Part shown: positions 1 through 8,150 of the stretch, one piece after another
Layout of the letters: each line of letters starts with the position of its first letter
How positions within the stretch are numbered: the first letter of the stretch is position 1
NCBI GenBank assembly: GCA_910575055.1
Contig: CAJTDC010000006.1
Span: 1 to 64,000 of the forward strand
DNA from: Clostridia bacterium
GTDB taxonomy: Bacteria; Bacillota; Clostridia; Lachnospirales; Anaerotignaceae
Direction of reading: 5' to 3'
Length of the DNA stretch: 64,000 nt
Translations under genes and position numbers: made by a program
Notes under the pieces: model-generated
What the model saw: the letters and a program-made list of their open reading frames with translations, nothing else
Told to the model about the DNA's origin: nothing
Database searches by the model: none

Positions 1-116
1 TTATAAGAAAGTTGTATGATGGATTTGATATACAAGGAGTAGAAAGGAGTAATAATTTATCTCTTAATGATGGCAAAAGAGGTGTGTATAAAGAATTGAT
101 TATATCTAATTGTTAG
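1..116 (+). CDS. Probable adenine-specific DNA methyltransferase, 3' end only
   Basis: Only the last 37 codons lie in the window (frame 3, stop TAG at 114-116). The tail reads like the C-terminus of D12-class (Dam/DpnM-type) N6-adenine methylases, which end with a basic stretch and a motif close to R-G-x-x-K-E-L-L-I-x-N-Y; here RGVYKELIISNC is seen. The catalytic DPPY motif would lie off the left edge, so the assignment rests on the tail alone. A strong terminator follows at once, so it is the last gene of its unit. It could belong to a restriction-modification system or be an orphan methylase. Confidence 0.5.
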   Translation, partial: IRKLYDGFDIQGVERSNNLSLNDGKRGVYKELIISNC

Positions 117-121
117 GGAGA

Positions 122-148
122 AAGGGGAGAAATTCTCCCCTTGTTTTT
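122..148 (+). terminator. Rho-independent terminator after the methylase tail
   Basis: A perfect 10-bp inverted repeat (AAGGGGAGAA / TTCTCCCCTT, 122-131 and 133-142) is followed by GTTTTT. It starts six bases after the stop codon of the upstream partial gene. Confidence 0.85.
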
Positions 149-311
149 GTATATCAGACCCTTATAATATTGCTATTAATAGATTATTACTTTTGTTACT
201 ATTTTGTTACTAACGTATATGCTTTTGTACCGTTTTATAACACTTTAAATATTGAACTTTTCAAGAAATATAAGCATTTCAAGGATTGTAAAAATCATAA
301 AAGTTATTGTA

Positions 312-1028
312 TTATAATTTCCAGCCTTTTATATCAGAACGTTGTATTGCACCAAATACTTTTTCCTGTAAATTTTTATAATCTTTTGAAAGAGATTGAA
401 GTAGTTGCTTTGTTTCTTGTCTTTTGGTATTACCATCAGCAATGCAGGGATTTTTCACAATAGAAATACCGCTTTTTTGTATAAATCCTTTTATTTCTGG
501 TTCTGGTACATACATAAGGGGACGAATGGAATAAATTTGTTTTCTGTCTAAAAAACTAACAGGAGAAAAACAGTGTATACGTCCTTCATAAAAAAGTGAC
601 ATAAAAAATGTTTCTACAATATCATCTTTGTTGTGACCTAAAGCAACTTTGTTACAATTTAGTTGTTCTGCCATATCATTTAAAGCCCCTTTTCTCATTT
701 TAGCACAAAGAGAACAGGGATTTTTTTCTTTTCTTTCTTCAAATATAATTTGTCCTATATCTGTATTTACAACTGTGTAGTTTACACCAATTTCATCACA
801 AAAATGTTGTATATCATCATAATTAGCATTAGGCAATCCTAAAGAAACAGTAATTGCTTCTAATTCAAATTGTTTAGTATAAAAACGTTGTAAATTTTTT
901 AATGCCAGTAAAAGACAGATACTGTCTTTTCCTCCTGAAATACCTACAGCAATTTTGTCACCTTGTTCAATCATATTATAATCTTCTACTGCACGACGAA
1001 CATAACTCAATAGTTTTTGTAATTTCAT
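312..1028 (-). CDS. ttcA: TtcA-family tRNA 2-thiolation ATPase (PP-loop)
   Basis: PP-loop ATP pyrophosphatase of 238 residues. The SGGKDS loop at residues 31-36 binds ATP and adenylates the target nucleotide. A CxxC pair (C105, C108) and a later cysteine in KNPC (C195) match the ligands of the Fe-S cluster of TtcA proteins, which thiolate C32 of some tRNAs; the GHNKDD motif at 131-136 is also typical of the group. The start ATG has a good GGAGG site. The gene stands alone, divergent from nagZ. TilS is a related alternative, but TilS is longer and lacks the cysteine set. The exact tRNA target is inferred from the family. Confidence 0.78.
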   Translation of the reverse strand: MKLQKLLSYVRRAVEDYNMIEQGDKIAVGISGGKDSICLLLALKNLQRFYTKQFELEAITVSLGLPNANYDDIQHFCDEIGVNYTVVNTDIGQIIFEERKEKNPCSLCAKMRKGALNDMAEQLNCNKVALGHNKDDIVETFFMSLFYEGRIHCFSPVSFLDRKQIYSIRPLMYVPEPEIKGFIQKSGISIVKNPCIADGNTKRQETKQLLQSLSKDYKNLQEKVFGAIQRSDIKGWKL

Positions 1029-1245
1029 AAAACACCTCCAAAATAATAGTATAATAGAATATCAAATTTATAAAAAAGTTTTCAAATGAAAATAGTGCTT
1101 ATAAATAAAGTGTTAATTAATGCTATGATAATAAATTACATTATTTTATTATACTAAAAAAATAATAAAATAAAAAGTAATTACTATGCTTTTTTGATAA
1201 GAAGGGATATAATAAAATTATATAAATTTAGAAAGGGGTGTTTTT

Positions 1246-2424
1246 ATGAAAAGGATAATGCTTTCTATATTGTTGATATTTTGCATAGGTATAGGGCTTT
1301 TAGGCTGTAAACAGCAACAAAAAACAGTATCACAACAACAGCAAGAAACAAATAAAACAGTAACAGAACATAATATAAAGGAGGATTTTTTAAATCAGAA
1401 AATTGCAAATATGACAGTAGAACAAAAAGTCGGACAGCTTTTTTTCTGTGCATTTAGGAGAGATGATAAAAATATACCTATTACAGTGTGGAATGAAAAT
1501 GTAGAAAAAACAATACAACAGTATCATATAGGGGGCGTAGTATTATTTGGAGAAAATATTGATACAGAGCAGCAAACAAAGCAGTTGATTACAGAATATA
1601 GAAGTCATTGTGATATACCGCTTTTGATAGGAGTAGATGAAGAAGGGGGTAGGGTAAGCCGTTTGCATTCCAGCGGGAAATTGCAAGTAGTAGATATTCC
1701 TTCTGCAGGGGAAATAGGCGAAAGCAATGATACCAATGTAGCATATGAAGCAGGAAAAACAATAGGAAATGAATTAAAAGAGTTAGGTTTTGATGTAGAT
1801 TTTGCACCAGTTGCAGATGTCAATACAAATGAACAAAATACAGTAATAGGAGATAGAGCTTATTCTAGTGATGCACAAATAGCAGCAGAAATGGTAGTTG
1901 CTTTTATAAAAGGATTAAATGAAAATGGTATTAGTGCTTGTGCAAAACATTTTCCAGGACATGGAGATACTATAGAAGATAGCCATAATGGTATTGCTGT
2001 AGCATATCATACATTGGAAGAAATGGAAAAAACAGAGTGGCTTCCTTTCCAAAAAGCCATACAACAAAATGTAGACTTTATTATGGCAGGACATATTACA
2101 ACACCAAATGCAACAACAGATGGATTGCCTGCGTCATTGTCTTATGAAATGCTAACAGAACAATTAAGAAATAAATTGCAATTTGAAGGAATTATTATTA
2201 CAGATGCCTTAGATATGGGAGCAGTTATAAAATATAACCAACAAGATACTTCACTTATGGCAATTAAAGCAGGGGCAGATATGGTATTAATGCCATTTGA
2301 ATTAGAAAAATCTTATAATGCTGTTTGTAATGCAGTAAAAGAGGGAAATTTATCAGAACAGGAATTGAATGAAAAAGTAAAAAGAATATTGTCATTAAAA
2401 TATGATAAAGGATATTTTCAATAA
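1246..2424 (+). CDS. nagZ: Beta-N-acetylhexosaminidase-like GH3 lipoprotein
   Basis: Glycoside hydrolase family 3 enzyme of 392 residues, the single-domain NagZ type. The N-terminus is a lipoprotein signal with lipobox LLGC (lipidated Cys21), then a Gln/Thr-rich linker to about residue 45, so the enzyme sits on the outer face of the membrane. KHFPGHGDT (234-242) is the bacterial NagZ signature carrying the His general acid/base of the Asp-His dyad, and ITDALDMGAV gives the nucleophile Asp320. It probably trims GlcNAc from peptidoglycan fragments or other glycans. AAAGGGG precedes the ATG. It stands alone; no clear terminator separates it from relA, but relA has its own promoter. Confidence 0.87.
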   Translation: MKRIMLSILLIFCIGIGLLGCKQQQKTVSQQQQETNKTVTEHNIKEDFLNQKIANMTVEQKVGQLFFCAFRRDDKNIPITVWNENVEKTIQQYHIGGVVLFGENIDTEQQTKQLITEYRSHCDIPLLIGVDEEGGRVSRLHSSGKLQVVDIPSAGEIGESNDTNVAYEAGKTIGNELKELGFDVDFAPVADVNTNEQNTVIGDRAYSSDAQIAAEMVVAFIKGLNENGISACAKHFPGHGDTIEDSHNGIAVAYHTLEEMEKTEWLPFQKAIQQNVDFIMAGHITTPNATTDGLPASLSYEMLTEQLRNKLQFEGIIITDALDMGAVIKYNQQDTSLMAIKAGADMVLMPFELEKSYNAVCNAVKEGNLSEQELNEKVKRILSLKYDKGYFQ

Positions 2425-2442
2425 ATTTGCAGTATAACGCTA

Positions 2443-2471
2443 TTGAAAGTGTACAAAGAAATTATTATAAT
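2443..2471 (+). promoter_or_regulatory. Promoter of the relA operon
   Basis: TTGAAA at 2443-2448 and TATAAT at 2466-2471 are 17 bp apart, about 80 bp upstream of the relA start. Confidence 0.65.
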
Positions 2472-2549
2472 AATACTTAAAATCTTTTTTACTTATATGA
2501 TGTATTTTGGGAAAAGCCCTTTTTGTATAGAATTGGAGAGGTGAATTTT

Positions 2550-4766
2550 GTGAGGATAGAAGAAGAATTATACAAAGAGTTAATTGATAAAATGAATACT
2601 TATCACCCAACAAAAGAGTTTGATATTATAGAAAAGGCATATCGTTTAGCAGTAGAAGCACATAAAGACCAAAAAAGAAAATCAGGAGAGCCTTATATCA
2701 TACACCCTTTAAAAGTGGCTTATATATTGGCAGAACTAGAATTAGACAAAGAAACTATTACAGCAGGAATACTGCATGATACTATAGAAGATACTCCTTA
2801 TACTTATGAAAATATTGTTGAACTTTTTAGTGAAGAAGTAGCGAACCTTGTAGATGGTGTTACAAAATTGGGAAAGTTGTCTTATTCTACAAAAGAAGAA
2901 ATGCAAGCAGAAAATTATAGAAAAATGTTTATGGCTATGGCGAAAGATATTAGAGTTATATTGATTAAATTAGCCGACCGCCTGCATAATATGAGAACAC
3001 TCAACTATATGACAGAAGCAAAACAAAGAGAAAAAGCACAAGAAACACTTGATATTTATGCTCCTTTAGCACATAGATTAGGTATTTCTAAAATTAGGAC
3101 AGAAATGGAAGACCTTTGTTTTAAATATTTAAATCCAGATGCCTATGAAGATTTAAAGGAAAAAATAGAAAGGAAACAAATAGAAAGAGAAGATTTTGTA
3201 AAATCGATAGTAAATGATTTGAAGCAAAGAATGGAACAGTCTGGCATAAAGGGAAAAGTAGTAGGAAGAAGTAAACATTTTTTTAGCATTTATAAAAAAA
3301 TGGTAAATCAAAATAAAACATTGGATCAAATTTATGATTTGTTTGCAGTAAGGGCTATTGTAGATACAGTAAGAGATTGTTATGGTGTTTTAGGCGTTGT
3401 GCATACTATGTATACACCTATGCCGGGCAGATTTAAAGATTATATTGCTATGCCAAAACCTAATATGTATCAATCTTTGCATAATACACTGATAGGACCA
3501 GAAGGAGAACCTTTTGAAGTACAGATTAGAACGTGGGATATGCATCGTACTAGTGAATATGGTATTGCAGCACACTGGAAATACAAAGAAGGCGGTAAAA
3601 ATAATGCAAATAAAAAAGGCAATAGTGAAGAAGCAAAATTGACGTGGTTAAGACAGATATTGGAATGGCAAAAAGATATGTCTGATAATAAAGAATATTT
3701 GGATACTATCAAATTAGATTTGAATATATTTAATGACCAAGTGTATGCCTTTACACCACAGGGAAAAGTTGTCAGTCTACCAAAAGGCTCTACTACAATA
3801 GATTTTGCTTATATGATACACAGTGCTGTAGGAAATAAAATGGTAGGAGCGAGAGTAAACAATAAAATGGTTTCCATTGAGTATAAAATACAAAATGGTG
3901 ACAGAATTGAAATATTGACCTCTCAAAATTCAAAAGGTCCAAGTAGAGATTGGCTCAGTGTAGTAAAAAGTTCTCAAGCAAGAACAAAAATCAATCAATG
4001 GTTCAAAAAAGAGTTTAAAGAAGAAAATATATTAAAAGGCAGAGAACTCATTGAAAAAGATATGAAAAAGAAAAATTATGTTCCCTCTGAACTTTTAAAA
4101 ACAGAATGGATGCAAATTGTATTAAACAAATTTGGTTTTAGAGATTGGGACGCACTTTGTGCCGCAGTAGGACACGGTGGTGTAAAAGAAGGACAAGTAA
4201 CAAATAGGTTAGCAGAGGAATATTTGAGAGAAAAGAAAAAACAAGAAGACCAAAATGTATTGCTTGATGCTCTTAATATTGTACAGAAATTAGAAAGGTA
4301 TAAAAGTAAAAGCGGCGTTGTGGTAAAAGGAATAGGAGATGTTGCAGTAAGATTTTCGAAATGCTGTAATCCTGTGCCTGGTGATGAAATTGTGGGGTTT
4401 GTTACAAGAGGAAGAGGTGTTACAATACACAGAACAGACTGTATTAATGTAATGAATTTAACAGAAGATGACAGACACAGACTAATAGAAGCAGAATGGG
4501 ACGTAGAAGGCAAAGGTATGGCAAATGTGTCTTATTTAGCTAGTATTCGTATTGTAGGAACAGACAGAGTTGGTTTAATGATGGAGGTTTCAAAAGTATT
4601 TACAGATGAAGATGTTTCTGTAAAATCACTTACAATTAAAACAACAAAAACAACAGCAATATTTGATGTAGCAATAGAAGTAAAAGGAAAAGAGCAACTT
4701 GAAAAAATTATAAAAAGGCTTATGAAATTAAATGATATATTAGAAATAGAACGTGTAGCGAATTGA
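2550..4766 (+). CDS. relA: Bifunctional (p)ppGpp synthetase/hydrolase (RelA/SpoT)
   Basis: Makes and degrades the stringent-response alarmone (p)ppGpp in the cytoplasm. Domains in order: an HD hydrolase with HDTIED near residue 78 and the LADRLHNMRT helix, an intact synthetase domain (roughly 225-340), a TGS domain (roughly 380-440), a zinc-finger-like region with a CC pair, and a C-terminal ACT domain from about 655. Both activities look intact, as in the long Rel proteins of Firmicutes. I chose GTG 2550 (738 residues) because GGAGAGGTG at 2535-2543 is at ideal distance; a TTG at 2523 in the same frame would place that site inside the gene. First gene of relA-dtd-hemZ-hisS. Confidence 0.95.
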   Translation: MRIEEELYKELIDKMNTYHPTKEFDIIEKAYRLAVEAHKDQKRKSGEPYIIHPLKVAYILAELELDKETITAGILHDTIEDTPYTYENIVELFSEEVANLVDGVTKLGKLSYSTKEEMQAENYRKMFMAMAKDIRVILIKLADRLHNMRTLNYMTEAKQREKAQETLDIYAPLAHRLGISKIRTEMEDLCFKYLNPDAYEDLKEKIERKQIEREDFVKSIVNDLKQRMEQSGIKGKVVGRSKHFFSIYKKMVNQNKTLDQIYDLFAVRAIVDTVRDCYGVLGVVHTMYTPMPGRFKDYIAMPKPNMYQSLHNTLIGPEGEPFEVQIRTWDMHRTSEYGIAAHWKYKEGGKNNANKKGNSEEAKLTWLRQILEWQKDMSDNKEYLDTIKLDLNIFNDQVYAFTPQGKVVSLPKGSTTIDFAYMIHSAVGNKMVGARVNNKMVSIEYKIQNGDRIEILTSQNSKGPSRDWLSVVKSSQARTKINQWFKKEFKEENILKGRELIEKDMKKKNYVPSELLKTEWMQIVLNKFGFRDWDALCAAVGHGGVKEGQVTNRLAEEYLREKKKQEDQNVLLDALNIVQKLERYKSKSGVVVKGIGDVAVRFSKCCNPVPGDEIVGFVTRGRGVTIHRTDCINVMNLTEDDRHRLIEAEWDVEGKGMANVSYLASIRIVGTDRVGLMMEVSKVFTDEDVSVKSLTIKTTKTTAIFDVAIEVKGKEQLEKIIKRLMKLNDILEIERVAN

Positions 4767-4778
4767 TAGGAGGATATT

Positions 4779-5231
4779 ATGAGAGCAGTATTGCAAAGAG
4801 TAGAAAGAGCAAGTGTAACAGTAGAAGGAAATGTGATAGGAGAAACTGGTAAGGGAATTATGGTACTTTTTGGTATGTTAGAAAGTGATGATGATAAAGT
4901 AATAGAATATATGCTTGATAAAGTGATTAATATGAGAATATTTGAAGATGAAGCAGGAAAAATGAACCTTTCACTATTAGATATAGAAGGCGAACTTATG
5001 ATTGTACCTAATTTTACATTGTATGGAGATGCTAGAAAAGGCAGACGTCCAGGCTATTCCAGTGGTGCAGCACCTGCTGTTGCAAGTGGTATATTTGATA
5101 AATTGGTGGCATATGCAAAAACATTGCCTATAAAAAAAGTAGCAACAGGACAATTTCAGGCAGATATGAAAGTAGAAATTGTAAATGATGGTCCTGTTAC
5201 AATATTGCTTGATAGTGAAAAGAATTTTTGA
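4779..5231 (+). CDS. dtd: D-aminoacyl-tRNA deacylase
   Basis: Removes D-amino acids, and wrongly attached glycine, from tRNA. The 150 residues match the family length. Signature elements are MRAVLQRV at the N-terminus, FTLYGDARKGRRP in the middle and NDGPVTILLD near the end, matching the SQFTLY and Gly-Pro (GPVT) motifs that form the active site at the dimer interface. AGGAGG lies just before the ATG, 12 bp after relA, the conserved order in Firmicutes. Confidence 0.95.
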   Translation: MRAVLQRVERASVTVEGNVIGETGKGIMVLFGMLESDDDKVIEYMLDKVINMRIFEDEAGKMNLSLLDIEGELMIVPNFTLYGDARKGRRPGYSSGAAPAVASGIFDKLVAYAKTLPIKKVATGQFQADMKVEIVNDGPVTILLDSEKNF

Positions 5232-5248
5232 TTTGAGGAAAAGAGGAT

Positions 5249-6694
5249 ATGATATATTTTATAACAGAAAATCATACATTAGAGCACGATGTGCAAACAA
5301 TTATACAAGTATTTTATCCAAATCTGCATTATTATGTAGTACAACAACCTCAACAAAATGGTATTACAATAAAAAGTATATTGGAGCAGAAAAAAGCAGT
5401 TGCTATATATTATGAAAATGGTATACAAAAAGGAATTTCCTTTGTAGAATATGATAATACGAATTTGACTGAAAAAGAGAAAAAAAGAGTAATAAAGGGT
5501 TCTATTTATAAATTGTTAAAACAAATAACGAATATATGTCCTCAATGGGGATTTATTACAGGAGTACGCCCTGCAAAAACAATCAATGAACTTTTAGACA
5601 AAGGATATACAGAACAACAATGCCTGCGTTATTTTATAGAAGGATATGATGTAACAGAACAAAAAGCAAAACTTTCGTTAGAAGTAGCAAAAGCAGAAAG
5701 AGATATATTAAGTAAAAATAAACAAAACGATATGAGTTTGTATGTAGGAATACCTTTTTGTCCTACGAGATGTCTTTATTGTTCTTTTACTTCTTATCCT
5801 CTAACACAATATCAAAACAAAGTAGAGTTGTATTTAAAAGCGTTATATAAAGAGTTGCATTTTTTAGGAGAATATACAAAGTCATTTGATTTAAAAACAG
5901 TATATGTAGGAGGAGGAACACCTACATCACTTACAGCAGAACAAATGAAACAGCTTTTTGATACTATGGCAAATTGTTTTGATTTCAAAAAGAAAGGATT
6001 AGAATTTTGTGTAGAAGCAGGCAGACCAGACACCATTACAAAAGAGAAATTGTCTGTTATGAAAGAATATGGTGTCAATAGAATTTCTATCAATCCTCAA
6101 ACAATGAACCAAAAAACATTAGATTTGATAGGAAGAAAACATAGTGTAGAACAAATAAAAGAAGTTTATACGATTGCGAGAGAAATAGGTTTTGATATTA
6201 TCAATATGGATATGATATTAGGATTGCCTCAAGAGAGTGTAAAAGATGTGGAATATAGTATGAAAGAAATGGAAAAGCTCCACCCAGAAAATTTGACAGT
6301 ACATACATTAGCAGTAAAAAGGGCGTCACGTTTAAAAGAAAATTTTGATTTATATACACTTACTAATGCAGAAGAATTACAAAAAATGATTGCAATCGCA
6401 GCAGAATATGCTCAAAAAATGGATATGAAGCCCTATTATATGTATCGTCAAAAAAATATGGTAGGCAATTTTGAAAATGTAGGCTATTGTATAAAAGGAA
6501 AAGAATGTATTTATAATGTACAAATTATGGAAGAAAAACACAATGTATTTGCAGCAGGAGCAGGAGCAAGTACCAAAACAGTAGACATTGCTCAAAATAA
6601 AGTAGAAAGAATATTCAATGTAAAAAGTGTAGAGGATTATATTACACGTATTGATGAAATGATAGACAGAAAGAAAAAAGGTTTTCAAATTTAG
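5249..6694 (+). CDS. hemZ: Oxygen-independent coproporphyrinogen dehydrogenase-like radical SAM protein
   Basis: Radical S-adenosylmethionine protein of the HemZ branch of the HemN family, 481 residues. The Fe-S cluster motif is CPTRCLYC (C171, C175, C178), the CxxxCxxC form of radical SAM. VYVGGGTPTSL follows, as in HemN-like proteins. About 160 N-terminal residues before the radical SAM core are characteristic of HemZ. No other haem genes are near, so a true haem-pathway role is uncertain; HemN-like proteins also include HemW haem chaperones. Its place between dtd and hisS is conserved in Clostridia. Confidence 0.82.
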   Translation: MIYFITENHTLEHDVQTIIQVFYPNLHYYVVQQPQQNGITIKSILEQKKAVAIYYENGIQKGISFVEYDNTNLTEKEKKRVIKGSIYKLLKQITNICPQWGFITGVRPAKTINELLDKGYTEQQCLRYFIEGYDVTEQKAKLSLEVAKAERDILSKNKQNDMSLYVGIPFCPTRCLYCSFTSYPLTQYQNKVELYLKALYKELHFLGEYTKSFDLKTVYVGGGTPTSLTAEQMKQLFDTMANCFDFKKKGLEFCVEAGRPDTITKEKLSVMKEYGVNRISINPQTMNQKTLDLIGRKHSVEQIKEVYTIAREIGFDIINMDMILGLPQESVKDVEYSMKEMEKLHPENLTVHTLAVKRASRLKENFDLYTLTNAEELQKMIAIAAEYAQKMDMKPYYMYRQKNMVGNFENVGYCIKGKECIYNVQIMEEKHNVFAAGAGASTKTVDIAQNKVERIFNVKSVEDYITRIDEMIDRKKKGFQI

Positions 6695-6706
6695 GAGGGG
6701 ATTGCA

Positions 6707-7957
6707 TTGGCAGTTCAGTTAGTAAAAGGAACAAAAGATTTGTATGGAAGTGAAGTATTACAATGGCAGGAGTTAGAATATAAAATACGTCAGCTTTGTG
6801 CAGTATTTGGCATTGGAGAAATGAGAACACCGATATTTGAATTTACAGAATTGTTTGCTAGAGGAGTAGGAGAAACAACAGATATTGTACAAAAAGAAAT
6901 GTACACATTTACAGATGATGGTAATAGAAGCTTGACATTAAGACCTGAAGGTACAGCAGGTACAGTAAGGGCATATATTGAACACGGTATGCACAACCAA
7001 GCACAACCTACAAAATTGTATTATATTTCTCCTACATTTCGCTGTGAAAATACACAAGCAGGCAGACAAAGACAGTTTCACCAATTTGGTGTAGAAATGT
7101 TTGGCTCTTATAGTGCTGCACAAGATGCAGAAGCAATATCTGTTGCAACAACATTGTTAGAACAATTAGGCGTTAAAAATGTAGAATTGCGTTTGAATAG
7201 TTTAGGCTGTGTAGAATGTAGAAATCACTATAATCAAAAATTAAAGGAATTTATTGCTTCTCATTTAGATAAACTTTGTGATACTTGTAAACAAAGATAT
7301 TTAAAAAATCCTTTGAGAGTATTAGACTGTAAAGAAAAAGGCTGTCAGCAAGTGATTGCAAATGCCCCTTCTGTGTTGGATTGTTTAGATGAAGAATGTA
7401 CAAAACATTTTGAAAAAGTACAAACAATATTGAAAGAAATGGGTATTGCTTTTACAATAGACCCTAAAATTGTAAGAGGATTAGACTATTACACTAGAAC
7501 GGTGTTTGAATTTGTGTCAGATGGTTTGACAGTGTGTGGAGGAGGTCGCTATGACCAGTTAGTAGAACAGTGTGGAGGAAAACCAACAGGAGCAGTAGGC
7601 TTTGGTATGGGTATAGAACGCCTTGTTATGATATTAGAAAAGCAATATGGGCAATTAGAACAAAAAAATGATGTTATGATATATATTGGCGCTATGGGAG
7701 AAAAAGGAATGTTAAAATCTCAAGCATTGACATTACAAATGAGAAAAGCAGGTATTTATGCAGAATGTGATACTGTGGAAAGAAGTGTAAAGGCACAAAT
7801 GAAATATGCTAATAAAATTAATGCAATGTATACTGTTATAATAGGAGATACAGAAATAGAACAAAATAGTGTAGAACTCAAACAAATGCAGCAGGGAACA
7901 ACAGAAAGTGTTGCATTAAATGATTTATTGGAAGTAATGAAACAGAAAATAAAATAG
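6707..7957 (+). CDS. hisS: Histidyl-tRNA synthetase
   Basis: Class II aminoacyl-tRNA synthetase charging tRNA-His. Visible motifs: GTKDLYGSE near the N-terminus, motif 2 with FRCENTQAGRQRQFHQFGVE, the histidine-specific block RGLDYYTRTVFEF, and motif 3 GFGMGIERL. The C-terminal 90 residues are the anticodon-binding domain. Length (416) is usual. The start is TTG at 6707, fixed by AGGAGGGG at 6693-6700; no ATG lies near. Last gene of the relA operon. Confidence 0.96.
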   Translation: MAVQLVKGTKDLYGSEVLQWQELEYKIRQLCAVFGIGEMRTPIFEFTELFARGVGETTDIVQKEMYTFTDDGNRSLTLRPEGTAGTVRAYIEHGMHNQAQPTKLYYISPTFRCENTQAGRQRQFHQFGVEMFGSYSAAQDAEAISVATTLLEQLGVKNVELRLNSLGCVECRNHYNQKLKEFIASHLDKLCDTCKQRYLKNPLRVLDCKEKGCQQVIANAPSVLDCLDEECTKHFEKVQTILKEMGIAFTIDPKIVRGLDYYTRTVFEFVSDGLTVCGGGRYDQLVEQCGGKPTGAVGFGMGIERLVMILEKQYGQLEQKNDVMIYIGAMGEKGMLKSQALTLQMRKAGIYAECDTVERSVKAQMKYANKINAMYTVIIGDTEIEQNSVELKQMQQGTTESVALNDLLEVMKQKIK

Positions 7958-7963
7958 CACAAT

Positions 7964-7996
7964 AAAAGCATCTATATTTTAAGTAGGTGCTTTTTA
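7964..7996 (+). terminator. Terminator after hisS
   Basis: AAAAGCA and CTA at 7964-7974 pair with TAG and TGCTTTT at 7984-7994, followed by more T. It closes the relA-hisS operon. Confidence 0.75.
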
Positions 7997-8060
7997 TATA
8001 GATAAATGAAAAATATTCGACTATTATAAAAGTAAATTGTCTAATATAATAGTAAAAATA

Positions 8061-8089
8061 TTGACAGACTATGGCTAAAATTGTATAAT
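8061..8089 (+). promoter_or_regulatory. Promoter of the surface-protein cluster
   Basis: Perfect TTGACA (8061-8066) and TATAAT (8084-8089) with a 17-bp spacer, 60 bp upstream of the 8151 gene. It probably drives all four genes to 13648. Confidence 0.8.
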
Positions 8090-8150
8090 AAAAAAGTGTG
8101 TATCATAAAAATTTTATCACAAAGAGGCTCAATAGGGGGAAATTAGTATT

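Noticed and set aside
110-463. 117-codon + strand frame after the methylase tail
   Set aside because: It runs across the terminator and antisense to ttcA, with no ribosome site and a composition unlike a protein.
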